Of a stretch of DNA of 64,000 bases, positions 17,629-27,300 are shown one piece after another. The position numbers and the translations under genes are program-made. The DNA lies in assembly GCA_041660405.1 (NCBI GenBank), contig JBAZWL010000021.1:17420-81419 (forward strand). The letters are read 5' to 3'. Below the pieces are notes generated by a model. It searched no databases and was not told the DNA's origin. It saw only the letters and a program-made list of their open reading frames with translations. The first letter of the stretch is position 1. Each line of letters opens with the position of its first letter. This DNA is from Taibaiella sp041660405. Lineage in GTDB: Bacteria; Bacteroidota; Bacteroidia; Chitinophagales; Chitinophagaceae.

Positions 17629-19578
17629 TTGAAAAAGGATAATTTTAAAAGGAGAGGTAAAAAAGATTTTTTAAGCATAATCTTTTTTATAGCGGTGATT
17701 GTGTTTCCCATAAGAATGTATGCCCAGCCTGAAGCACAAAAACCAGCTCGCATATTGTTCCTGGTAGATGCTTCCAGTAGCATGCTTAATAACTGGACAC
17801 CTTCAGAAACAAGATTCAATGCGGCCTCCAGAGTTATTTCCATTATGGTGGATAGTATTCATAAGGTTAATACTGATGTGGCTTTTGCTGTACGTGTATT
17901 TGGTAATCAATATCCTGCACAGGACAAGAATTGCTATGATACCAGGCTTGAAGTACCTTTTAACCTGGGAAATGATGCGCAGATAAAGGCCAGGTTAAAA
18001 TATTTAAAACCTCTTGGCTATTCTCCTATTGCATGGTCTCTTAAAGAAACTGCCGAGAAAGATTTTGTAGAAAGCGATCAATATGCCTACAGCATCATAT
18101 TGATAACAGATGGTGGCGAAAGTTGTGGTGGCGATATTTGTGCTACAGTAAAAAATCTGCTGGAAAAAAAGATCAGCTTCAAGCCTTATATCCTTAGCCT
18201 GGTTGACTATGAACCATTAAGACTGCAATACGAATGCATGGGCAGATACCTTACTGTTGCAAAAGAAAAAGATATTGAACCAGCTATCAGAACAATTATT
18301 AATGATAACAGGAAGATACTTACTATAAAAACTTCTACACTAAAACAAATACCACAAAAGACAACTCAACCTGTTGCAACTCCGGTAGTAACCAAGCCCA
18401 TAACGCCTGTAGTAAAGCAAGAACCGGTTATTGTAAAGCAAGATCCGATTCCAACAAAGCCTGTTAAAAAAGAAGAACCCCCTAAGCCTGTCGTAATTGA
18501 AGAGCCGCCAATAGCGTTGATAAAGCTTACGCCTCTGGACAGGATAATAAGTCTTACCAAGCCAAGGAAGATGAACTTGTTATATACACTTGCAGATGGA
18601 AATCCGGTAAAAGTTCCCCGGCTCACTAATATCAAAATTATCAAGGATGACGAGCCTACGGAAACCGCTGTAGTTCCGCCTGTACAGACAAATACACCCA
18701 AACCAGCTATTCCTAAAAATAAACCCGGAATTATAGAACCTCTTGTAGGATTTACAGTTCCTAAGTCTACAAATAAAAATCCAACAAGGAAAACAGAAAC
18801 AAAGACAGAGGAAAAACTGGATTTTGTGGTTAAGGTTGAAGAGGCTAAAGAAAGTACCCTACAGATTTATTTTACCAACGGCCAGGGACGTTTCTATAAC
18901 ACAGAACCTAAAATGCTGATTAAGGATAGCAAAACCGGTAAAGAGAAAAGTATTTATCGCAATGTGACAGGAGGCGAACCCAATCCTATAAAGCTGGAAC
19001 CGGGTACTTACGATATTTTAATTCCGGGATCAAAAAGCAAAGCTTCGGGAATTGTAATGGAGCCTGGAAAAAATAAAAAATATTATATCAAAGTAAATAA
19101 TGGCTCATTGTCATTTTACTATCCTACTGCACCCGATAGGCCGGTTAAAGAATTTACTGCACTGGTAAGCAAACGTTTTGAACCAGGGCCCGTAGTGAAG
19201 CAAAAGTGCGATACCGAATTGCCCTACGAACCTACAAACTATCATATTGAGATCAATACTTTACCGATAATGATCCTTAATGTGGACCTTGAATTTAATA
19301 AAGGCACAGGCATCTCTATACCGGAAGCAGGAACTGTACAGATCACAAATCAGAATGCTGTTGGTAAAGTACAATTCTGGTACCAGCACGGAGATACTTA
19401 TGTTCCTTTTCATGAAATGATGGTACAAGGCAATCCGGATGCTCAAAAAGTAGATTTCCTGCCAGGGCTTTACCAGGTAAGATTCTATACCGGTCCGGTT
19501 ACACCATTGGCAAAAGCTGAATTGATCATGTTCCGCGTAAAAAGCAATATGACCACTTCTATTGAGTTGCAAAAATAA
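17629..19578 (+). CDS. Exported von Willebrand factor A domain protein
   Basis: A 649-residue envelope or secreted protein of unknown function. It starts with TTG at 17629; a nearby ATG at 17619 is out of frame and stops after seven codons. An N-terminal signal segment (FLSIIFFIAVIVFPIRMYAQ) is followed by a VWA domain with an intact metal site: D47, S49 and S51 in DASSSM, and ITDGGESC near 158-165. A proline/lysine/valine-rich linker (about 235-330, many VVxKPxxP and EEPP units) would span or extend. A C-terminal half without recognised domains, probably beta-sandwich, contains GTYDILIPGSKSKASG. It is followed directly by the 22-bp array and a sensor kinase. Substrate or ligand is unknown. 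Confidence 0.8.
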   Translation: MKKDNFKRRGKKDFLSIIFFIAVIVFPIRMYAQPEAQKPARILFLVDASSSMLNNWTPSETRFNAASRVISIMVDSIHKVNTDVAFAVRVFGNQYPAQDKNCYDTRLEVPFNLGNDAQIKARLKYLKPLGYSPIAWSLKETAEKDFVESDQYAYSIILITDGGESCGGDICATVKNLLEKKISFKPYILSLVDYEPLRLQYECMGRYLTVAKEKDIEPAIRTIINDNRKILTIKTSTLKQIPQKTTQPVATPVVTKPITPVVKQEPVIVKQDPIPTKPVKKEEPPKPVVIEEPPIALIKLTPLDRIISLTKPRKMNLLYTLADGNPVKVPRLTNIKIIKDDEPTETAVVPPVQTNTPKPAIPKNKPGIIEPLVGFTVPKSTNKNPTRKTETKTEEKLDFVVKVEEAKESTLQIYFTNGQGRFYNTEPKMLIKDSKTGKEKSIYRNVTGGEPNPIKLEPGTYDILIPGSKSKASGIVMEPGKNKKYYIKVNNGSLSFYYPTAPDRPVKEFTALVSKRFEPGPVVKQKCDTELPYEPTNYHIEINTLPIMILNVDLEFNKGTGISIPEAGTVQITNQNAVGKVQFWYQHGDTYVPFHEMMVQGNPDAQKVDFLPGLYQVRFYTGPVTPLAKAELIMFRVKSNMTTSIELQK

Positions 19579-19579
19579 A

Positions 19580-19799
19580 TTACACTTTAAGTACAATACA
19601 ATTGCACTTTAAGTACAAAACAATTACACTTAAAGTGCAAATCAATTACACTTAAAGTACAATACAATTACACTTGAAGTACAATACAATTACACTTTAA
19701 GTACAAAATAATTACACTTAAAGTACAATACAATTACACTTTAAGTACAAAATAATTACACTTTAAGTGCAAATCAATTACACTTTAAGTACAATAAAT
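19580..19799 (+). repeat. Tandem array of ten 22-bp units
   Basis: Ten head-to-tail copies of a 22-bp unit, TTACACTTTAAGTACAATACAA and variants, fill the whole gap from one base after the VWA stop to seven bases before the sensor-kinase ATG. Each unit has the near-palindrome ACTT-W-AAGT at its centre. The 3' half comes in three forms: AAGTACAATACAA, AAGTACAAAAYAA (with ACAAAATAA) and AAGTGCAAATCAA. In order these read a-b-c-a-a-b-a-b-c-a. The unit length is not a multiple of three, so the array is not coding. Helical phasing suggests a protein-binding array, but that is inference. Confidence 0.95.
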
Positions 19800-19806
19800 C
19801 CTGGTT

Positions 19807-20775
19807 ATGCGTGTTATCTCATTCCTTTATTTTTTATTGCTGGTATATATTATTGCAGCTATTTTATTTTGGGGAGTAAGTTTGAATAAGCAAAGCGGGC
19901 TTATTGTAAGTAATGAAATAGATGCTTTGCATACGCATATTGATAGCGTTGCAAAACCTGCTGCTTATCAGAAAGCCTTGCTTGCTATTAAGGAACGCGA
20001 GAATACACGTAAACGCCAATATCTTGGTGAAGGAGCAACGTTCCTGGCTATTATCCTGATTGGTGCCGGTGTGGTTTATTCTTCTATCCGAAGTAGTCAT
20101 TTGCTTTCAAGACAGCAATCGAATTTTATATTGTCCGTTACTCATGAGCTGAAGAGCCCTATAGCTGCTGTAAAGCTTAACCTGCAGACCATGGCGCGGC
20201 GTAAATTAAGTGAAGAAACTCAGATGCAGTTGATCAACCGAAGTGTCCAGGAAGCTAACCGGCTGGATGATCTTTGCAATAATTTGCTGCTGGCCTCGCA
20301 AATAGAAAGCCGCCATTTTAAATCAGCCGATGAACGGGTCGATCTTTCCGAAGTTGCTTTAGAGTGTATGCAGGCTTATGAGCATAGGAGCAAGAATATT
20401 TTTGTTCCTGAAATTGAAGATGATTGTTTCACTATTGGTGATCGGTTGCTGTGGAAGCTTGCCATCAATAATCTTTTAGAGAATGCTGTAAAATATACTC
20501 CTGCAGAAACAACCGTTATACTGCAACTATCTAAACAGGATGACGAACTGGTGCTGGCTGTAGCAGATGAAGGCCAAGGGATTCCTGATGAAGAGAAAGC
20601 GAAAATCTTCAAAAAGTTTTATCGTATCGGGAATGAAAATTCCCGCAAAACAAAAGGTACAGGCCTGGGCCTGTACCTTACTTCAAAAATTGTTCAGCAA
20701 TTTAAAGGCTCTATCCTTGTACGGGACAATGTCCCTAAAGGAACGGTATTTGAAATTACTGTTGCTGCAGTGTAA
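19807..20775 (+). CDS. Membrane sensor histidine kinase
   Basis: A 322-residue two-component sensor kinase. TM1 lies at about 5-25. A periplasmic segment (about 26-72) follows, rich in charged helix. TM2 lies at about 77-92, with no HAMP domain evident. HisKA has the phosphoacceptor H113 in SVTHELKSPIAAVKL. The ATPase domain shows the N box NLLENAVKYTP, G1 DEGQGIP and G2 TGLGLYLTSK. The stimulus is unknown. No response regulator is adjacent: pgm follows, convergent, with only two bases between the stops. It is an orphan kinase preceded by the unusual repeat array, which occupies its promoter region. Confidence 0.9.
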   Translation: MRVISFLYFLLLVYIIAAILFWGVSLNKQSGLIVSNEIDALHTHIDSVAKPAAYQKALLAIKERENTRKRQYLGEGATFLAIILIGAGVVYSSIRSSHLLSRQQSNFILSVTHELKSPIAAVKLNLQTMARRKLSEETQMQLINRSVQEANRLDDLCNNLLLASQIESRHFKSADERVDLSEVALECMQAYEHRSKNIFVPEIEDDCFTIGDRLLWKLAINNLLENAVKYTPAETTVILQLSKQDDELVLAVADEGQGIPDEEKAKIFKKFYRIGNENSRKTKGTGLGLYLTSKIVQQFKGSILVRDNVPKGTVFEITVAAV

Positions 20776-20777
20776 TG

Positions 20778-22175
20778 TTATAATACTCTTTTCTTAACCT
20801 CTTCAAGAATATCAAGCGCTTCTTCCTTGCTATTGCCTTCTGCATAAATGCGCAATACCGGTTCCGTACCTGATGCCCGCAACATAATCCATCCACCATT
20901 TTCAAGATGGTATTTAATGCCATCAATAGTTTCCACGCGTGATACTGCGTATTTCCCAAATGCCGTATAAACACCATCTGCAGCTTCTTTCATGATACGC
21001 AGTTTCTGTTCTTCCAACAAGTGCAGGTCATTTCTTTCATAAACAAACCTGCCTACAACAGCATATACTTCTTCACATAATTCTTTAAGTGTTTTGCCGG
21101 TTTCCATCATGTATTCGTAAATGATGAGGCCATCGAAGATTCCATCACGTTCAGGGATATGCCCTTTTATCGCAATGCCTCCACTTTCTTCTCCACCCAA
21201 AAGCACATCATCTTCAACCATTTTCTCACTAATGTATTTGAAACCTATTGGCGTTACTTCCACTTCAAGGCCATATTGCTCGCACATTTTCTTTACACGA
21301 TCCGTTACTGAAAAAGCAATAACAACTTTACCACCTAACTTTTTATATTTATGTAAATACTGAATCAGCAATAATATGATGTGGTGCGCATCTACAAAAT
21401 TTCCATCTTCATCATAAAGACCTATACGATCAGCATCACCATCTGTGGCAAGACCCACTTTAAGTTCAGGCGTAGAGGACATTACCTGCGAAAGTTCCAT
21501 CAGATTTTTATGGATAGGCTCGGGGGCTGTTCCTTTAAAAGATGGGTTTTCATCGCAATGCAGCAGCACTGCGGCTGGTAGTGTTTTACGGATTACATTT
21601 TGTCCGGCACCATACATAGCATCGTAAGCCAATTTGTACGGAGCATTATTCAGTTTAGCAAAATCAAACTTGGTATTAAGGTAATCAATGTACATTTTCT
21701 CCAGGTCAATGTATTCCAACATTCCCTTTGCTTCCCATTCATCCAGGGTAGTAGCCGGAATGTCAACAGTTTCAGGTATCAGAGCTTCTACGGCAGCAAT
21801 ATCTTTTGGGCTGGTAGGGCCACCATGCGGGCCTTTAAGCTTGTAGCCATTATAGGAAGCCGGATTGTGCGAGGCTGTGATAACCACACCTTGTTGCGCA
21901 CTTAATTCTTTTACGCCAAAAGAAACCATAGGTGTGCTTACGAACCCTTTAGCCAGCGCAACTTTAACTCCATTATTACAAAGAATGTTAGCTGCAGTTT
22001 CGGCAAACAATGCTCCGCCAAAACGGCAATCATGGCCTATTACAACCTTTGGCGCTGTATTGGATTTAGGTAACCAATCGGCCAGGGCCTTTGAAACTCT
22101 TGCTACATTATATACTGTAAAATCTTTGGCGATGATAGCACGCCAGCCATCCGTTCCGAATTTGATGATATCCAT
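20778..22175 (-). CDS. Phosphoglucomutase/phosphomannomutase family protein
   Basis: Alpha-D-phosphohexomutase superfamily enzyme that interconverts hexose 1- and 6-phosphates for cell-wall and polysaccharide precursors. I choose the ATG at 22175 (465 residues, MDIIKFGTDGWRAIIAKDF), since the 23 codons upstream are not conserved in the family. The catalytic phosphoserine motif TASHNPASYNGYKLKG, the metal loop DGDADRIG, the sugar-binding GGEESGGIAIKGHIPERDG and the C-terminal RASGTEPVLRIYAE are all intact. The exact substrate cannot be decided from sequence; glucose or mannose phosphate is likely. Confidence 0.93.
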   Translation of the reverse strand: MDIIKFGTDGWRAIIAKDFTVYNVARVSKALADWLPKSNTAPKVVIGHDCRFGGALFAETAANILCNNGVKVALAKGFVSTPMVSFGVKELSAQQGVVITASHNPASYNGYKLKGPHGGPTSPKDIAAVEALIPETVDIPATTLDEWEAKGMLEYIDLEKMYIDYLNTKFDFAKLNNAPYKLAYDAMYGAGQNVIRKTLPAAVLLHCDENPSFKGTAPEPIHKNLMELSQVMSSTPELKVGLATDGDADRIGLYDEDGNFVDAHHIILLLIQYLHKYKKLGGKVVIAFSVTDRVKKMCEQYGLEVEVTPIGFKYISEKMVEDDVLLGGEESGGIAIKGHIPERDGIFDGLIIYEYMMETGKTLKELCEEVYAVVGRFVYERNDLHLLEEQKLRIMKEAADGVYTAFGKYAVSRVETIDGIKYHLENGGWIMLRASGTEPVLRIYAEGNSKEEALDILEEVKKRVL

Positions 22176-22321
22176 TGTTTCAGCTAAATTAGATAGACAA
22201 GTAAAAAATATTTGCAAAGAAAGGGAAAAATGAGCGATCAACATTTTTATAAAAGATCAATCTTTCGGAACAAAGTACAAATCTGTACTTTTGAGGTTCA
22301 TTTTTGATATTCAACATACTA

Positions 22322-23811
22322 ATGGGCATTGTTATACGCCAATCTATTAAGTCAGTCATCATTACGCTTGGCGGTGTTTTACTGGGCGCTCTTATTGCAG
22401 TATTATCCACAAGATTTTTTCCGAAAAATGAATTAGGATTCCGTGAAAATCTGATTAAAGTTTCCATATGGGCTTCTTATCTGGCTATTTTTGGTTTTAA
22501 TTACACAGTATTAATATTTGGACAAAAGTACCCGCCGGGGGATGAAAAGAGAAGCAGTTTCCTTGCTATTACAGGAATTGTTCCTTTAGTATTTAGTATA
22601 ATAGTCAGCATCGTTTTCTTCATTATAGAACCTTACCTGAGCGAGATTTATCATGACGAAGATGCAGTTATGATGCATCAATATAGATGGCTGTTCCCCA
22701 TACTAGCTTTGATGACATCGATGATAAGCTGGATGGAAAGTTACCTTCAATCGCTGCATAAAACAGCTTTACAAAGCTTAGCGCGTGAAATCATTGCAAG
22801 AATAATTTACATTGTATTAATTATTTTATTTGCACTGCAAATTATAAGTTTTCACGCATTCATCTGGTTATATGTAGTGTTCTATTTGATACCTTTCTTC
22901 TTCCTGCTGTATGTTGCCATGCGCAATCCGGGCTTTCATTTCAGCTATAAGAAAGGCATTTTTTCTTCAAAAGAAATTAAGGAAATTTTCAGGTTTTCAG
23001 GTTATCATATGCTTACGGTTGTCAGCACTGTATTAATTCTTCAGCTGGATGTATTTTTGCTGGGCCGCTTGGTGGGCTTAAGCAAGTTGCTGTGTACAGT
23101 ATTGCAACACTGGCTATTTCTATGTTGCGTAACCCTACCCGTGTTATTGGCATTGCAATTACGCCGGCACTTACTCAAAGTTATAATGAAGGTGACATGA
23201 CCGGACTGCGCAATCTTTTTTCACGCTCATCCACAAATATGCAGATTATTGGTGTTTGCATGTTTATATTGGTGTACATCAATATTGACAACATTCAGGA
23301 TATAATGGCCATAATAAAAGGTGGTTATAGCCAGATCAAACCGCTGATTATGATCCTGATGATTGGTCAACTTTTTGATATGCTTACTGGACTTAATTTT
23401 GAGCTGATTGGTGTAAGTAAGTATTACCGTTTCAATTTCTGGATTGCCTTGGTACTAGTGGCTTTGGTTTTTATTCTGAACTATTTTATGATCAAAGAAA
23501 TTGGTATTTATGGAGCAGCATGGGCCACTACAATAGGGTTCGTGATATTTAATATTGCCAAAACTTTTTTCCTTTGGAACAAGATGAATATTCACCCTTT
23601 CAGCAAAGCCACGATATATATTCTTATTACCGGAACAATAGTTGGTTTTGTAACATGGATAATTCCCTACCTTGGAAATGTTTTTGCAGATGCAATATTC
23701 CGTAGTGTTCTATTCGCTTTGCTTATGTGGTTCGCATTATACCGGATTAAAGTATCGCCTGAATTAAATGACATTACAGACAACCTTATTCATAAACGCA
23801 GATTCTACTAA
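22322..23811 (+). pseudogene. Polysaccharide biosynthesis flippase (Wzx/MATE-like), frameshifted
   Basis: A multi-membrane-span lipid-linked oligosaccharide flippase of the polysaccharide-biosynthesis/MVF superfamily, about 497 codons in two frames. The first frame runs from 22322 (start MGIVIRQSIKSVIITLGG) to about residue 252, ending LDVFLLGRLVGL. The second frame takes over at about 23077 with LKQVAVYSIATLAISMLR and runs to 23811. The two pieces join into one normal protein if one base is added near 23074-23078 (GGTGGGCTTAAG). Either the gene is inactivated, or a base was lost in sequencing or assembly. No slippery heptamer suggests programmed frameshifting. An exact TACTTTTG element (22286-22293) lies upstream. 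Confidence 0.85.
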
Positions 23812-23817
23812 AAATAA

Positions 23818-23842
23818 AAAGTCCGGATAATATCCGGACTTT
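23818..23842. terminator. Bidirectional terminator
   Basis: Stem AAAGTCCGGAT/ATCCGGACTTT (23818-23828 with 23832-23842), 3-base loop, between the convergent flippase and cold-shock genes. Confidence 0.85.
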
Positions 23843-23875
23843 AATAGCTTTCAGGCTGGTACTTTATATACCCGA

Positions 23876-24127
23876 TTAACGTAAGATCACTACATTAACT
23901 GCATTCATACCTTTACGACCTTGTTGTAGTTCAAACTCAACCTTGTCGTTTTCTTTAATTTCATCAATAATACCGGTAGCATGAACAAATACCTCTTCTT
24001 TACTGGTATCACTTTTGATAAAGCCAAAGCCTTTTTCTGAATTGAAGAACTTCACTGTTCCCTGGAATTTTTCTTTTTCCACTGTACTAAAAATTTTATG
24101 TAATAAATGATTATCAAAGTTATTCAT
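23876..24127 (-). CDS. Cold-shock domain protein
   Basis: Single-stranded nucleic-acid-binding protein, 83 residues. The cold-shock domain starts at about residue 20 with GTVKFFNSEKGFGFIKSD (RNP1) and continues EEVFVHATGI (RNP2). It ends with VEFELQQGRKGMNAVNVVIL. An extra 18-19 residues (MNNFDNHLLHKIFSTVEKE) precede the domain, longer than in typical CspA proteins of about 65-70 residues. RNA chaperone or transcription-antitermination activity is known for the family. Confidence 0.93.
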   Translation of the reverse strand: MNNFDNHLLHKIFSTVEKEKFQGTVKFFNSEKGFGFIKSDTSKEEVFVHATGIIDEIKENDKVEFELQQGRKGMNAVNVVILR

Positions 24128-24188
24128 TTATCCTGCAAAAAGAGAGCGTTTCTATAGAGAAATTATAAGAATTTAACACAGGAATCGG

Positions 24189-25454
24189 CTATGTTTTTCT
24201 AGGTTTTTTCTTTGCCGCAGGGAACAAAACATTATTCAAAATAAGGCGATAACCTGGCGAAGTCGGGTGAAGCGATAAATCTGTATGTGGATCTCCTATT
24301 TGATGCTGATAATCTTCGGGGTCGTGCCCACCGTAAAAAGTAAAGGTGCCCTTGCCATATTCTCCATGTATGTATTTTGCTTCATTGGCTACTTTACTTT
24401 CTCCCAGAACCAGCACACTGCTTTTAAGCACTTCTTTTCTGAAAGAAGTAGTTTGCCCCATAAACCCTTTAATAGTTGTAGTATGGTTCTGGCATAGCAT
24501 TGTAGGCACCGGATCAAACTTGGCCGAGAAGGTAAATAGTGAAAAATAATCTGTAGTCGGAGGTACCCTGCGAAACATTGTGTTGTCTATATCAGAATAC
24601 TCATATATGAAAGAATTTTTTTCCAGGATAAAATCCTTAAAGGCAAAACAAGGGCCAAAATTTAGTTTTTGTTGTGCCTGCGGATCCATAGGATCGCCGT
24701 CAAAAGGTACTTCACAGATGTCTACACCATCAGCAGCTAAGGCAATATCATAGCTATCGGTAGCACTGCACATAGCAAACAAATAACCACCACCGGCAAC
24801 AAAGCCTTGTATTTTTTTTGCTACTGCCAATTTTAGTTGAGATACTTTTTTGAAGCCATGTTTAGCAGCCATGGCTTCTTGTAGTTTTACATCTTCTACA
24901 TACCATTTATGACCTTGAAAACTACCCCAGAATTTTCCATATTGCCCTGTAAAATCTTCGTGGTGGAGGTGCAGCCAATCGTATTCATGTAGTTTATCTT
25001 CCAGCAATTCGTCATCATACACTTTATCATACGGTATTTCGGCATATTCCAAAGCCATAGTCACAGCATCATCCCAGGGCAATTTACTTTTGGGGGTATA
25101 GACTGCAATCTTTGGAGCTTTTTCCAGTTTAATCACATCACCATTAAAGTCAGGATCTGAAATTTTTTGAAGAATACCGTTATACTGGGCATCAGCAATA
25201 ACAGTATAATCCACACCGCGTAGTTTGCAACTCTTTTCCAGTTCCGAATTCTGATCCATGGCAAAAGCGCCGCCATCATAGTTAAGCAACCAATCTACCG
25301 ACATGCCCGCTTTAAGAGCCAGGAAAGCAATACCATAAGCTTTTAGGTGATTGGTCTGATTATCGGCACTCATGGGTATATAAAGCTTGCCAGCCTGCAA
25401 ATACCCGGTGAGCATGCAACTGATTAAAAGCAGGAATAGGAATTTCTTAAGCAT
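24189..25454 (-). CDS. Conserved exported protein, possible glutamine-amidotransferase-like fold
   Basis: A 421-residue protein with a signal peptide (KKFLFLLLISCMLTGYLQAG). From memory, relatives in Bacteroidota are often labelled asparagine synthetase B, but nothing here looks like the ATP-pyrophosphatase or Ntn-type active sites of that enzyme. What is visible is IAVYTPKSKLPWDDAVTMAL, a LHLHHEDFTGQYG segment and a GGGYLFAMCSATDSYD turn. That turn resembles the nucleophile elbow (G-x-C) of class I amidotransferase-like or ThuA-like folds. It ends with a basic tail KKKPRKT. Function is unresolved. Confidence 0.7.
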   Translation of the reverse strand: MLKKFLFLLLISCMLTGYLQAGKLYIPMSADNQTNHLKAYGIAFLALKAGMSVDWLLNYDGGAFAMDQNSELEKSCKLRGVDYTVIADAQYNGILQKISDPDFNGDVIKLEKAPKIAVYTPKSKLPWDDAVTMALEYAEIPYDKVYDDELLEDKLHEYDWLHLHHEDFTGQYGKFWGSFQGHKWYVEDVKLQEAMAAKHGFKKVSQLKLAVAKKIQGFVAGGGYLFAMCSATDSYDIALAADGVDICEVPFDGDPMDPQAQQKLNFGPCFAFKDFILEKNSFIYEYSDIDNTMFRRVPPTTDYFSLFTFSAKFDPVPTMLCQNHTTTIKGFMGQTTSFRKEVLKSSVLVLGESKVANEAKYIHGEYGKGTFTFYGGHDPEDYQHQIGDPHTDLSLHPTSPGYRLILNNVLFPAAKKKPRKT

Positions 25455-25553
25455 ACTGCAAGTTATACCATAATCCCCAAAATATTTGTTGCACAGCTGT
25501 TATGATTCTATATAAAGGATTTGATCCGAAACTTCTTATTTTTGCTACCGTTC

Positions 25554-27182
25554 ATGAAGCAAACTCTTGTAAAACAGCTCCTGATTGCATTAGGTGCAGC
25601 AATATTATTTATTCCGTTTCTGGGGCATGTGCACCTATTCGATTGGGATGAAGTAAACTTTGCTGAATGCGCCCGCGAAATGCTTGTAACCAAAAATTAC
25701 ATGCGTGTACAAATAGATTTCCAGCCTTTCTGGGAAAAGCCTCCACTATTTATATGGATGCAGGCCATATGTATGAACCTCTTTGGCATCACTGAATTTG
25801 CTGCACGATTACCTAATGCAATAATGGGTATCGTAACGCTTTGCACTTTGTTTTATGTTGGAAAAAGGACAGTGAGTGAACGAATGGCATGGTGGTGGGT
25901 TTTCCTTTATGCCGGCAGTTGGCTACCTGCATTTTATTTCAAGTCAGCTATTATCGATCCTACTTTTAACTTCTTTATTTTCGTCTCCTTTTTCCAGGTT
26001 TACCTTATCCGTCATGCGAACCGTAAAATACTGCATGCCTTACTGGCCGGTATATTCCTTGGATTAGCCGTATTAACTAAAGGGCCGGTAGCTATTTTAG
26101 TAGCTGTACTTTCTCTTGGTGTTTATCTTATCCTGAATAAGGGATTGTGGGGATACAAATGGTGGCATTTTTTGATTGTCACGGTTGCCTGTATGGTTAC
26201 TTCTTTCCTTTGGTTTGGGGTAGATATTTTACAGAATGGCTTATGGTTTACCCGGGAATTTATTATTTACCAGATCCGGTTGTTCCGTACAGAAGATGCC
26301 GGTCATGGTGGTCCGATATTCTATCATTTTGTTGTATTGCTCATTGGCTGTTTTCCTGCTGCTGCTTTCTTGTTTCAGGCCGGTAAAAAATCTGCGTCTT
26401 CTAATTTACGAAAAGAAGAAAGTGATTTTGCACGCTGGATGTGGGTGCTATTTTGGGTAGTACTGATCCTTTTTTCTATTGTACAATCCAAAATTGTCCA
26501 TTATTCTTCACTTTGTTATTTTCCGCTGACTTTTATAGCAGCGCTACAATTAAGCCGCCTGGATGAGGGGAAAATAAAGCTGAAAAAAGTGGTTGTAATT
26601 GTGTTGGCATCAGTCGGTATTTTGCTTGCCGTTATGATTACCTTATTGCCTTGGGTAGGGATTCATAAAGAAAAGCTTATCCCTTTATTTGACGATGATT
26701 TTGCAGTTGCCAATTTACAGGCAGCAGTTCCCTGGAGTTATGCAGAATGCCTTTTTGGCTTGACTTACTTAGTGGGTATTATCATCGCATTAATCATTAT
26801 AAAAAAATCGTTCCACAAGGGAATGTTACTATTACTTGGCATCCAGCTACTGATCATCCAGGTTACTATGATTCATTTTGTGCCCAAGGTGGAAGCTTAT
26901 TCACAAAGGGCTTCGGTAGAATTTTTCAAAAGCCTTGCCGGGAAAGATGTATATCTTCAGCCTTTGGGCTTTGCCAGTTACGGATATCTTTTCTATTCTG
27001 AAAAACAACCATCAACCAATCCGGAATACTATAAAAGCAAAGCCAACTGGATGATGAATGGAAAAGTAGATAAACCATGCTATTTTATTTCCAAAATAAC
27101 TTCAGAGCAAGAATGGTTGGCAAACCCCAATTTAATAAAAATAGGATCCAAAAATGGCTTTGTTTTCTATAAAAGAAAATGA
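25554..27182 (+). CDS. ArnT-like glycosyltransferase family 39 protein
   Basis: Integral-membrane glycosyltransferase with the GT-C fold, which transfers sugars from polyprenyl-phosphate donors on the periplasmic side. I start at the ATG at 25554 (542 residues) because the TTG at 25521 lies upstream of the -7-like TATTTTTG (25537-25544). After TM1, the key motif LFDWDEVNFAECAREML contains the conserved acidic D/E pair of the first periplasmic loop. QPFWEKPPLFIWMQA, a further family signature, follows, then about ten hydrophobic segments and a soluble C-terminal part. It probably modifies envelope lipids or glycoproteins; the acceptor is unknown. Confidence 0.88.
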   Translation: MKQTLVKQLLIALGAAILFIPFLGHVHLFDWDEVNFAECAREMLVTKNYMRVQIDFQPFWEKPPLFIWMQAICMNLFGITEFAARLPNAIMGIVTLCTLFYVGKRTVSERMAWWWVFLYAGSWLPAFYFKSAIIDPTFNFFIFVSFFQVYLIRHANRKILHALLAGIFLGLAVLTKGPVAILVAVLSLGVYLILNKGLWGYKWWHFLIVTVACMVTSFLWFGVDILQNGLWFTREFIIYQIRLFRTEDAGHGGPIFYHFVVLLIGCFPAAAFLFQAGKKSASSNLRKEESDFARWMWVLFWVVLILFSIVQSKIVHYSSLCYFPLTFIAALQLSRLDEGKIKLKKVVVIVLASVGILLAVMITLLPWVGIHKEKLIPLFDDDFAVANLQAAVPWSYAECLFGLTYLVGIIIALIIIKKSFHKGMLLLLGIQLLIIQVTMIHFVPKVEAYSQRASVEFFKSLAGKDVYLQPLGFASYGYLFYSEKQPSTNPEYYKSKANWMMNGKVDKPCYFISKITSEQEWLANPNLIKIGSKNGFVFYKRK

Positions 27183-27300
27183 TGACGCCATTCTTTCCCA
27201 ATGGTTAATAGCTTAAGCTTAGAATATTTATTACTTTATTTTCCCTATTTTGCACCACTTTTTTTAATAATCTGTTCTCACATCTTATAATATATACTTG

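Noticed and set aside
19580..19799. The 22-bp array as a CRISPR array
   Set aside because: The units are directly adjacent with no unique spacers, are shorter than CRISPR repeats, and no cas genes are nearby.
22176..22244. Upstream extension of the phosphohexomutase gene
   Set aside because: The 23 extra codons are hydrophobic and AT-rich and lie upstream of the conserved family N-terminus MDIIKFGTDGW.
23060..23100. Programmed -1 frameshift in the flippase gene
   Set aside because: The sequence at the junction (GGTGGGCTTAAG) does not contain a canonical X-XXY-YYZ slippery heptamer and no strong downstream hairpin is seen. A lost base is simpler.
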